A DNA stretch of 64,000 nucleotides from Bombyx mori (Eukaryota; Arthropoda; Insecta; Lepidoptera; Bombycidae). The stretch covers positions 15,129,501 through 15,193,500 of the forward strand of contig NC_085112.1 in the NCBI RefSeq assembly GCF_030269925.1, written 5' to 3'. The notes under the pieces are model-generated. The model made no database searches. It was not told the origin of the DNA and saw only the letters and a list, made by a program, of their open reading frames with translations. The number at the start of each line of letters is the position of its first letter. Position 1 is the stretch's first letter. Shown here piece after piece: positions 34,151 to 46,500 of this stretch. The position numbers were made by a program, and so were the translations under genes.

Positions 34151-34549
34151 GCCGCTTTCTCGAAATAGCGCACTGATGCCGACTGTAGATACTTACTAAT
34201 GGAGTCCAACTCCAGGTCATCGCGGAGGTCCACGTTCCTCACGAACTATGGTGCTCCGACGGCTATTCTGCAAAAAAGGCCGCGTGAGCGAACACCACAC
34301 TTGCATAGGCCATGACGGGGCGTATTCAAATTTTGTAAAGTGTCACCTTATTACGAAGGGACAATTTACTTCTCTTGCAAATCATCGGATAGATTGTTTC
34401 TTTTGAATATCTTGATTCGTATTAGCATTTAAAGGAAAGTCAAAAAGTGAAAGAGATAATTCATTATTTTAATAGAATAATTAATTTATGAATCTGAAAT
34501 ATAAATTGTGTGTATGTGTATGTGTGTGTACTATATGTTTCTGTTGTTC

Positions 34550-37500
34550 TTAAGCTTCGTTGGCCGTAATGGTTTTCAACATAAGGTAGTACGTTACAGA
34601 CGTCTTCAATATCTGGAAATAGATTTGATTATTTTACTGCGAATACATTGCGCAACATCCGAGTAACACTTGGCGACATTGCAGGCTTTTTCTGACCAAT
34701 ATCAGCCAGTGCAAGGTGCTCCTGAGGAGTGTTCCTGGGATTAGGAAAGAAAAAGATAACAGAGTATGTTTAAACCGCCCGACTGGCCAATGTTTGAATC
34801 CAATCTAAATCGTATAACATAACCTAATAATTTTGTATTATATATATTTTCTGAAATCTCGAAGATTTTACAAATATTTTTTTTATTGCTTAGATGAGTG
34901 TACGAGCTCATAGCCCACCTGGTGTTAAGTGGTTACTGGAGCCCATAGACATCTACAACGTACATGCGCCGCCCACCTTGAGATATAAGTTCTAAGTCCT
35001 CAGTATAGTTACAACGGCTGCCCCGCCCTTCAAACCGAAACGCATTACTGCTTCACGGCAAAAATAGGCGAGGTGGTGGTACCTACCCGTGCGGACTCAC
35101 AAGAGGTCCTACCACCAGTTGCTGGAGGCGTGTCCGAAGGCCTGGCAGCGGTGACAGGTCCCCGGTTTGAACGCCATCCCTCAATTTGTACTATATTTAG
35201 GGGTGGGTAGTAGTACATTTTATAAATATGCAGCATCAAGAATCCTATTTTTACGTTCAAAGAACATCGACTTAATATAAATGAAACTGCGAATCCGAAT
35301 CCCTTGCTCTGCACGGTACTTGCTGGTAGAAACTGTCAATCTATCCTTTACATGTATAAAGTCTAGGTTACTGCCACTATCTTCCAGTTTTCTTTATTAT
35401 TATTATGCAAAACGGAAAAACTTCAAACACTATTTTTTTTATTGCTTAGATGGGTGGACGAGCTCACAGCCCACCTGGTGTTAAGTGGTTACTGGAGCCC
35501 ATGGACATCTACAACGTAAATGCGCCACCCACCTTGAGATATAAGTTCTAAGATCTCAGTATAGTTACAACGGCTGCCCCACCGAAACCGAAACGCATTA
35601 CTGCTTCACGGCAGAAATAGGCAGGGCGGTGGTACCTACCCGTGCGGACTCACAAGAGGTCCTACCACCAGTGATTACACAAATTATAATTTTGCGGGTT
35701 TGATTTTTATTACACGATGTTATTCCTTCACCGTGGAAGTCAATCGTGAACATTTGTTAAGTACGTATTTCATTCGAAAAATTGGTACCCGCCTGCGGGA
35801 TTCGAACACCGGTGCATCGCTACATACGAATGCACCGGACGTCTTATCCTTTAGGCCACGACGACGACGACGACGGTAGCGCTAGTGTCGCGCCGAAGAA
35901 CCATTTTCCACGGAAATGGTGCATTCTGATCCACACGACACGTCGCGGACCCAGTACAAAATATATAAGAAATAGTATAAACCAAAATGCGTCGCATTAT
36001 GTAATCTGACAGAGGAAACAAAAATTAACAATAAAAAAAATATAAACCTACATATTATGTATTTTACAAACAAACTGTTACAGGACGAAACACACCAAAA
36101 GTCTATAATGTCTGACAAACGGTTGGTTAAAAAGTCTCACCGAGGCCATAGTTTTGACGCCTATGCTCAACATGTTCATAGCCTTCAACTGCAATGGTAT
36201 CTGCGACTGTCTGAACATCATGTACACCATCTTCCTGTGACTTGTGTCCATGTACTCCCACGGCACGCAGTACACTGCATCTTGGAGCTTATCATTCTAG
36301 AATAAACGCGCTTTATATAATATGTTGCTCCTTCGAAGAATTTAGCTTAACCCATAGACACAGCCCATTGATTTTCTCGCCGGATCTTTTCAGTGGGTCG
36401 CGTTTCCGATCCGGTGGTAGATTCTGCGAAGCACTTCTTGCTAGGGCAAGTGTTAGCAACACTCCGGTTTGAGCCCCGTGAGCTCATCTACACGTTAGGG
36501 TGAAGCTGATAGGCTATCAGCATAGGTAGGAAAAAAGGAAGTCAGTTGTATAGTGTATCACCGGTAAGCGTAACGCCATCTATCGCCGAATAGCAGAAAC
36601 GAATATCAAAGGAACTAGTAACATCGAGAATGCTCGAAAATTACAACGCCATATATTATCAGATAACGGAAACACACATCGAAGCTACTCGACTTGCCCA
36701 GAATGTTCTCGATAAATCTAGGGATGTCGTATCGACTATAAAAGCGTTGCAAAGATGGCACGAAGTCAGTCAGTAATCGGATCTACTCGAAGCAAAGCGA
36801 AACAGCAAACGGATCACCTGAAGCGAATCGGAAGAAGAGAATTGAGAACTTTAAAGTGTTCGTTAGTGTTTTAAGTTAAATAGAATTTAAAATTATACTA
36901 CACTAAAATGTTATTTATCCCGAACCCCAGTGCGTAACAATAGGTTACAGTTATAATCAGTACAGTAAGTACCAGTTATCAAAATAAGTATCACAATTAA
37001 AAGTTCATACAAAATAAAGCTTTGGAAATCCTCAGGTCAGCTGCAGCAGCGAATCTCTCGTTTCTCCTAATTACCAGACAGTACTCGTTTACTGCATCCT
37101 CTGAAGGAAGTCACAGCAACCTTTAATCTGATAACAGCCTAGCAATAGCAAACATTCCACGTTCAGGTTCCAGATAGTAGTACTGTATGGATATATTAGA
37201 TTAGAGTCCTCAAGTTTTATTAAATCAATAAAAAAACATTACACACACTACTATATTTTTGAAACACACACACACACACACACACATGCATACTATTTGT
37301 TTATTGTCAAACTTTTCTTATTGCTCATAGTATGTGGTCAAATTGAGATTGGATTAAATACTTTTTGTCTTTATTAATATTTCTAAGTCTAAAGTGTAGT
37401 GCTAGCGAAATCTGTGATTATAGAAGTTTAATAGCATTTGTCAATAGAATCATAATAGTGTAAAAACTTATAATTTCAATTAATTATAGTCGTGCTTCGA

Positions 37501-40500
37501 CTACCGGGGGACCACTAGTTAGTATAGATTCTTGATTGCACACAGAAATATTACTGTCATCTCTCAATAATACTATCATCGTACATATCTTCCAAGGCAA
37601 TAAAGCAACTTACCATATACCCTAGAAGCTCAAATATGACCGATATTTGAATTAATTGTTGATTTACCATAGTAGTCAAAAATCCAAATCGCGTGATAGT
37701 TTTCAAATCCTAAAAATACACATTTATTATAAAAAAATATATTTAAAAATACACATTTATATAAAAATGAATTGCTGTTCGTTAGTCTCGTTAAAACTCG
37801 AGAACGGCTGGACCGATTTGGCTAACTTTGGTCTTGAATTATTTGTGGAAGTCCAGAGAAGGTTTAAAAGGTAGATAAATACGAAAATGCTCGGAATTAC
37901 ATAAAAAAAAAAAAATGTTTTTCCTTTGATGTGTCCCTCGTCGGACGGATTCGTTTTGTTTGTTTTAAGTTTATTTAATACAACAGTTTAGGTCTTTTAT
38001 TTATCGATTTAGGCACTACGAAGTCTGCTGGGTCAGCTAGTTAGAAATATATTATCTAGAGCGATGAAAAAGAAACATATTTCTTACTTCGAGTACCTAC
38101 CGGTTTGAAGAGTGAAAGCTTATTTCAAGGCAATCAAATTTCGTTCTTGTATCAGCATGCGGGTTCTTCATTATTACGTTCTATTTTAGATGGGCCGTGA
38201 ATAAGATACAGTTCATATAATATACATACATATACAAATTTAAATAACGCACATATGTCTGTAAATATTTAAATATATATGTGCTTAATTTCTGAATCTT
38301 TTTTTTCACTACACGACATGAATGAGCAGTGAACGAAGTCATAGAAAATCTTCTAATTATAAACTGACCTTAACATTATTAAGCATGTATTTTTAAGCTA
38401 TTGCATAGCTTTTATCGCGAGCTTTGAGCGCGGTGACCGAATCAAGAAATTCGGTAACGAAAATTAAACCTAACACCCTCTACTCCACTCTCTCGCGCGG
38501 TCTAGCTTATGAGTGTGAAGGGGACAGTTAATGTTTGCTTTAGCCAATGTTTATAAATAAATATATATATATATATTAATTTCGAATCCCGCCAAGGGAA
38601 GATATTTGTATGATAAATATAAAATGTCTTTTCCAGGATTATGGATGTATATTAAATATGTGTATGTGTATAATAAAAATCTTACATTTATTTCCGTTAT
38701 CTGGTACCTGTAACACAAGTTCTTTACGAACTTACCACGGGACCAGTTAACGTGGCGTGATTGTTAGTAAATATTTATTATATTTATATTTATAGCGTGG
38801 TCTTATTTTTTGTTTTTTGTTTTAGTATTAAATTGTTGTCTAAATAAAAAATGCTATAGCTAAATAGCTTTACCTAGGCAGTGCCGAGTGCCACACGTGT
38901 TTTTTTACAAACATTATAATAAAAGGTTCAATTACCAGTCGTGAACATTGCAACAGCAACAAGCATCCAACCACTTGCTGGAAAGCGTAATAGATGAGGA
39001 CCGCCAGACCGTACGTCTCAGACATTATGCGAACAAATCTAAAATGATATAAAAAACTTGTGGCACTGTGAAGGAAACCAATAATCTCAAAAAATGTTTT
39101 TCCTTAAATAAAAGTATAGAAAATAAAGTGTGCTTAAAGAAAATAATGAAGCTGGCAGTGAACACGACAGAGCCACTCCGTAGGCGGCGTCATTGAAATG
39201 CTCCACGGACCTCTATAACTGCTAAACATCTGATTGTGATGTCAATTTGTCTAAGCCTTCCTTTTATGCCTTCCTTCCTGACATCGCTTTCCTCATTACT
39301 GAGGGTCGTGACTCCCCCGCAGCATCGTTCTCTCATATACAATTGTTCTCCATCTGCTGCGATCCTTGGCCGCGTGGAGGGCATCGCTTGATGTTCAGAC
39401 AAGACCGAATTTGGTCCGACCTTCTTGAAGGACTACATCTTTTGGGACCTTGGCCCTCTACCTTGCCTGTCACTATCAGGTACTCAAGATTGTGACCCTC
39501 CTTAGGAGCAATGTGTCCAAAGAACTCTAGTTCTCTGCGAAGGCACAATGTAGAAAGTCTAGTCTAGTCGACCAATTCACTGGTATAATTCACTTGATTT
39601 GTTTTTTACACGCTAATGCTCTATGCTGTGGAAACGGCACTGAAATACACACTTATATACGTTTAAAAATATATAAATCCATCCATCCAGATAAGAGGTC
39701 CAGGAGTGTGCTACCCGATGTAAGGGATCCTCAGTCCAGCAGTCAGGTGTGACAACTACTGCGCCACAGAGTCTGTCTTCTATCTTCGCCCATAAAAATG
39801 CTCGCATCGGAACATGAACTAGAGATATTGTCTCAGTACACAGGATATTGTCCTACCTACCCTATTATTAAAGTGTGGTGTTGAATGCACTTCTTCAGCG
39901 TATTATCCACTTCTTGTCTCTCTTCTCTTGTGTACTCCAAGGAGTTACGAGGCGCCGGTATGTGGTTCAAATTGTGGATAAAGATCCGGATATGACCCCA
40001 CAAGTGTATTATCATCATGGACAGTAATAAATCAAATAATATAAACAGTGAGGTGCAGAAAAATGTTTTCTGTACGTTAAAGATGGCCACCAGCATGTAC
40101 CATTTGAAATCTCCCGTGTAGTCAAAGGGGAGTGCGTAATACACGCATTGCTGCAAGGTCACGTTGTCTGGTCGGGGATTCTTGTATGCACCCGACCCGA
40201 TATTGTTGAAAACCGGGTTCAGGTTAAAAGTGACCACACAGACGAAAATGGAAAAAGAGAATATGTAGGTCATATTATTTGATATCTTGTGCACAACTTT
40301 GTAAGTCTGAAACAGATCAAATTACAAGAATTCTGTGTGATGGATGTAAATTCTTTTTCACTGCAGGTGCAAAAAAGTTAGTATCATAACATTAATGCTA
40401 CACCTTCAGCATTAAGGTCTTTTATTTTATTGCCCCTGTAGGCAGACGAGCATACGGCCCACCTGATGGTAATTGATTATTATCGCTCATGGACGTCAAC

Positions 40501-43500
40501 AATGCCAGCGGCAGAAACGGTTTATTTTCAGACTGTACAGCACGAGCAATTCTCGGCAGAAGTGAACAGGATGATGATATCCGTACGGGTATGCAATACA
40601 GCCAACTCCTAAGGACCTATACCAGTGGTAGGACCTCTTATAAGTCCGCAAGGGTAGGTACCACCACCCTGCCTATTTCTGCCGTAAAGCAGTAATGCGT
40701 TTCGGTTTGAAGGGTGGAGCAGCTGTTGCAACTATACTGAAACCTTAGAACTATATCTCAAGATGGGTGGCGCATTTACATTGTAGATGTCTATGGGATC
40801 CGGTAACTACTTAACACCAGGTGGGCTGTGAGATAGTCCAACCATCTAAGCAACAAAAAAGGACCTCCAGGGGCCGCCACCATCTCAATCAGAAATGCTT
40901 TTTTTAAACTTTTCTATATCTTATTGAATAAGATTATTGCTGTGCGATAAGGACCATCGACTTCTACCCACAACAAATAAACACACCGATATCCAATTTC
41001 TAGAATATTAATATCGAATCACCTTCATGGAATATTCGGAATCGTTTCTGAAATGGTAAAGATGAATTTTGTTAATGAACTGTTGTCCGACGACATCGTA
41101 TTTTTTAAAGCATCTCAGTATCAATCTGCTCTGTAAAGTGAAAGAAACAATAATTACACATTTAGTTTGTATCGTGATATCTGAGATAGACACAATATTA
41201 CCTTGATAATTTTATCCAGGATAGATATTTATAATCTTAAAGTAAGAATACCATTTTGCAATAATACTATTCACTGAAACCGTTTTAGTGTAAGAAAATA
41301 CTTTTGCATCAATTTTAGAAGAGTAATATATATAATGTATTTATTTATTTATATCAAAATACAGTTTCACTTTGTAAAACTATAGCAATTGAGTTGCTCT
41401 TATAAAGAGAAACAACATTTAAAGCTATTGCTTCACCATTATTTTTATATCTTTTTATATTTTAATATTGCAAAAATGCTCTTTATATGTCTAATGTTCT
41501 AATGTTTCAATAATCGAAATTCTATTTATGTCATCTATAGAATAATGATATAAATAACATATTAACCTCTTTAAGGATTAATCGCATAGAGGTTACATCT
41601 CCCCCCCTTAAAATTGTAAAGTCTTATTTAATAAACTACTCCATTACTGGAATAAGTTTGGTAATATGAAAGAGATTTGACTCAGACTTTCTATGACCTG
41701 TGTTTACTTTATAAATTGTGTTGGATATTTTGTCTACAATTTGATAAGGTCCTATTTTCAATTCATCTAGTTTTTTTCGGTTTAATCGGTTTCCGTTTTC
41801 AACAAATACCAAATCACCAACTTTTAGTTCATAATGTTTTCTGTTTTTATCAAACCTTTCTTTATTATAATTATGAGATTTTATACTATTTTCTAAAGCA
41901 ATTTTTCTGTCTCGCAATATATAACTATCTGTTATATTCTGTTTCAGTTCATCTGGTAGAATATCAACGTTTTTTCCCTGAAGTAAATATTTTGGAGAGA
42001 ACCCTGTTACACTATGTTCAGTTTCGTTATATCTTTCCGTGCATTCGTGAGCAATAGTTGTCCAAGCAATTTTGTCCCTTCTTTCATTAACCTTGCAACG
42101 AATTTTGTTAACTAACGTTTGGTTTAACCTTTCGTTTAATCCATTTGAAAATGGCGCATTTACTGCAGTAAAAACTATAGGTATACCTTCTTTTTCTAAA
42201 AAAATTTTGAAGTCTTTGGAGTTAATGCCTGGATATTGATCTGATAGAATCAAGTCAATTTTATAATCAGGTGTTACTTTTTGGACAAGTTTTATAAAAT
42301 CATGCGCACTCTGTGTTTTGGATGTTAGAATATAGGCGTAACGAGTAAAGTGGTCTACAAGCAGATGTAAATATGTTTTGGTTGAACGAGAACCCCCAAA
42401 TCCCCCTATAGTGTCTATAGACACTATTTCGAATGGATAGGTAGCCGGACCTAAGTGAGACATTAGTCCAAACTTGTGTTGTCCTCTAGATTTATTTTTT
42501 ATACAGACAGCACAATTTTCACAAACTTTTTTAATATTATCCAATAAATTTTTTGCTTGATAAAAGGGTTTAATCTTATTTTCCATTTGTCGTCTTCCTA
42601 TGTGACAGTAGTAGTGATGTACATGTGTTATAATTTTTTTACTAAACTCCTCAGTTAGTACAATCTTTTCATTTTTTCCTATCTTTCTATAATATATGTT
42701 ATGTTTTAAAATATGTTTATTTATATTTTGTTTTATATCTTCATTTTTATCTTGATCATTCCGTATGTCTTCTAATCTAACAAAATTTACTACTTTTAAA
42801 CTACTATCTTGATTTTCATACGATTCTAACACAGGGTTTCTACTTAAAGTATCTGCCTCTATATTATATTTGCCCGGAGAATATATTATTTTAAAATTGA
42901 ATTGCGACAAATAATACGTTAAATCTCCCAGTTCTTCGTCCGTTCTGGCTTTAATATTCATTTTTTCTAAAGGTTTGTGATCTGAAAAAACTGTGAATGT
43001 TTTTCCTATAAGCCAATGTTGCCAGTATTTTACCGCCTCTTTTATTGCCAAACACTCAAGATAAATGGCTTTTTTCTTTTTTTGCGAGTCATTTAATTTT
43101 TTTGAAAAATATGCACAAGGTTTTTCATCACCGTTGGGTTGAATTTGTTTTAAAATCGCACCAATACCTTGTATGCTAGCGTCCGTATAAATATGTATTG
43201 GCAAGTCTGGATCAAAGATGGCTAGAATGGGTTTAGAGCAAAGTAGTTTCTTTATAGTGTCAAAGGATTCTTGACATTTATCGGACCAAACGAATTTCTC
43301 GCCTTTTCTTAATAAATTATGTAAAGGATCCAGTATAATAGAAATGTTTGCCACATATTTTCCATAGAAATTGATTTTTCCTAAAAATTGTCGGACGTTT
43401 TTTTGTGTTTTTGGGATTGGAAATTCTTTTATGGCAATCAAATTATCTTTTAATGGAGTGACAGTATTGTTTTTTATTATGTGCCCTAGATATTTTACAG

Positions 43501-46500
43501 AGTCCTGTGCAAAGCTACATTTCGTGAATTTTAATTTAAAACCTTCTTTTAAAATTGCTTCCAATAACTGAGATATGTGGTCAATGTGTTTTTCGAATGT
43601 TTCTGAAAAAATTAAAATATCATCGATGTAATTTACAGTAAAATCGGACAGTTTATGCTTTCTTATAATGCTACTTAAAATTCGTTGAAAAATAGCGGGA
43701 GAAGTTTTTAAACCAAAAGGCAAGCATGTCCATTGATAATGTGCCTCTTGGGTCACAAATGCAGTTTTATGTCTATCTTCAATTTTAAGAGGTATGGACC
43801 AGAACGCTGAATTTATGTCAAATGTTGAATAAAATTTGCATTTCCTTGTTTTTACCATTAAATCTTCGATAAGTGGGAATGGTTGCGATTGGGGAACTAT
43901 AATTTTATTTAATTCACGAAAATCTATACAAAGCCTTGATCTCCTTCCTTCTTCTTTTTTAAATGCTAATGTTATCGGAGCGGCAAACGGGCTATATGAT
44001 TCCTCAATTAAATTATGTTTTAGTAAGTTCGATGCTTGGTGTTCAATTTCTTTCATATCTTCGATATAGCACCTATACGGTCTTTTGCTACAGTATTTAT
44101 CTACCAACAAATCAATATGGGCTTCATAACCTTTTACAGTACCTATATCATATTTGTCTTTCGCGAAGACTGAATTATATTTGCATATCAATTTATCAAT
44201 AACAGTTTTTTTTTTATCATCTAAATTATTTACTGAAATCTCAAAATTATTGATTAGCATATTTTCATTAAAATTTATTTTATACTCATTATTGATTTTT
44301 TCTTGTTTATTTCCTATGTCACTACCTGAACTGCCAGGAATTTCTTTAGTGCATAAAGGTTGTTTTTCTTTATTTTTTATGTAGTCTTTATTATTATTGC
44401 TGAGGACATTTTGTGTGATATTTAAATTCTCATTTTGAGTTAAATGAAAATTTTGTATACAGTCTAATCCAACTAGGAAATCATAGTCGAAGTTGTCGTC
44501 GTCTATAACAAAAACATTGACATGTTTTTTAATTTCGAAAATTTTTATTTTTAAAGTAACTATTCCTATAGATTTTTTTACGCCATTAATTGTTTTTAAA
44601 CCTGCAATGTTATCAAAAGTAGGTATTTTTTTTAAAGATAACAACCTTGAATTTATTATGGACACATTAGATCCTGAATCATAGATTCCTAATATTTCCA
44701 AAGTGTCATTTATTCGTAGTTTAATTTTTATTAATGGCGGCGTTATTAGTTTTTTGGATCAATTTCTTTTAATTCCATCTCTAATTCAGAATTGTTAACG
44801 CTCCTTATTTGATCTTTTTTTGGCCTATCATCATTTTTAACTTTGAACCAACATTTGGATTCAGGGTGGTAACGTATCCCTTCATTCTCTTTTTCACAAA
44901 TTTTACACGGACTAACTAGGGGCTTTATATTTTTCTCTTTAATTTTACTTTCGGAAATACTTATCATTTTATCAAACGTTTTTTTGTTTACCATATGTTC
45001 TAAGCTTCTTAAATTATTAAATAAATATTCAGTTTCTTTTAAACTATTCCTATCAATCTTATCTGCAATAAAATTTGGTAATCCCGTGGCAATCAGATCA
45101 ATTAGAGTGAGTTTATCTATGGACTTATTTATCTCTAATAACAGTCTCTCTTTCCTTACCGCATATTCCAGTAATGAACCCTGCCTGTATTTAAATAACA
45201 TCGCATACCTGATCGGAGACCAACTCTTATCCGCATATGTTCCACAAAAATTATTTTTCCACGTTACCCATTTCGAATTTATTGTATGCTTTATAAGCAT
45301 GGAACTATACCAGTCTAAACAAGAACCCTCTATAAATAACCTAAAGATTTCAATTTTTTTTTCATCTTCTTCTATTCCTATACGGGCACATTCTGCTTCA
45401 AAGGTAGTCATCCACTGGGACACATTAGTAATCTTGCTGTTGAATTTTTCTATAACAAATTTTTCTGCCATTCTCCCTATATTAAATGGTTTTGACGAAT
45501 CTTTTTTTATTTCAGAAAATTTCTCTATGATTCTAGCTAGAGATTCTTCCGACACTCCGGTTGTTGAAGTTTGTTCCTCCAATAGGTATCCCATAAATTG
45601 TTTATTTCCATCTTCATCACAATAATCAGCCTTCATTTGCGGGTTCATGGATATCCACACTTGTCGTTTCTCATGTCGTTTTTGTAATGTAGCCTTTACT
45701 TTCTGAAAGATTTCGGTCTGTACTATTTTATCGTGTAATTTTACAGGTTGTAACTTATCTGGGATCGTAAAGGTGCGGCCATCGAAATCCGTGATTGTCG
45801 TTATACAAATAGTATTTGTTTTTACATCTTCACTGGCTTTAACCATGAACTCGAATTTCAATTTATCCATTTTTCTTGGTAAGTAGCTGTAGAAATGTTG
45901 TTTTATAATGTATTTATTTATTTATATCAAAATACAGTTTCACTTTGTAAAACTATAGCAATTGAGTTGCTCTTATAAAGAGAAACAACATTTAAAGCTA
46001 TTGCTTCACCATTATTTTTATATCTTTTTATATTTTAATATTGCAAAAATGCTCTTTATATGTCTAATGTTCTAATGTTTCAATAATCGAAATTCTATTT
46101 ATGTCATCTATAGAATAATGATATAAATAACATATTAACCTCTTTAAGGATTAATCGCATAGAGGTTACATATATACACGCCCAGTGAAGAGAAACCAGC
46201 TCGACGAATTTAGCAGAATATATTATGATGGATTATTTCCTTGTGTTTTTTCTTCTGAACTTAAGCTTATTTAGGTGATGTTTAGTTGTGCACTTACATG
46301 TCACTCTCAAAGTCAAATATTGTTCTGCGTCGTTCTCACTGGAAATATGGCTGTCATGTTACAGGAGTAAGTGCCAGTTGAATTTACAACCGATTGTTGA
46401 CGTAAGATAACATAGAACACGGAATGAATATGTTAGAGAAAGTCTGAAAGTGGCACCTGTGACAGAGAAGCTGAGAAGTGCGCATTTGGGATGGTATGGA

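Larger units (their letters stand above)
41334..46170 (-). mobile_element. Complete Ty3/gypsy-type LTR retrotransposon
   Basis: Two 264-bp LTRs (41334-41597 and 45907-46170) that look identical by eye, starting TGTAACCTCTATGCGATTAA and ending in ATACATT on the coding strand. The element is flanked by tatat (41329-41333, 46171-46175), a probable 5-bp target duplication, though AT repeats blur it. A purine tract (aaggggggaga) precedes the 3' LTR. Between them lie gag and a pol ordered protease, RT, RNase H, integrase, the Ty3/gypsy order. There is no env: only about 38 bp separate the pol stop from the LTR. No standard TGG primer-binding site is obvious after the 5' LTR. It sits in OR C intron 1, same strand. 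It appears intact and recently inserted. Confidence 0.93.

Noticed and set aside
44984..45625. 213-codon plus-strand gene
   Set aside because: Antisense shadow of gag in the LTR retrotransposon.
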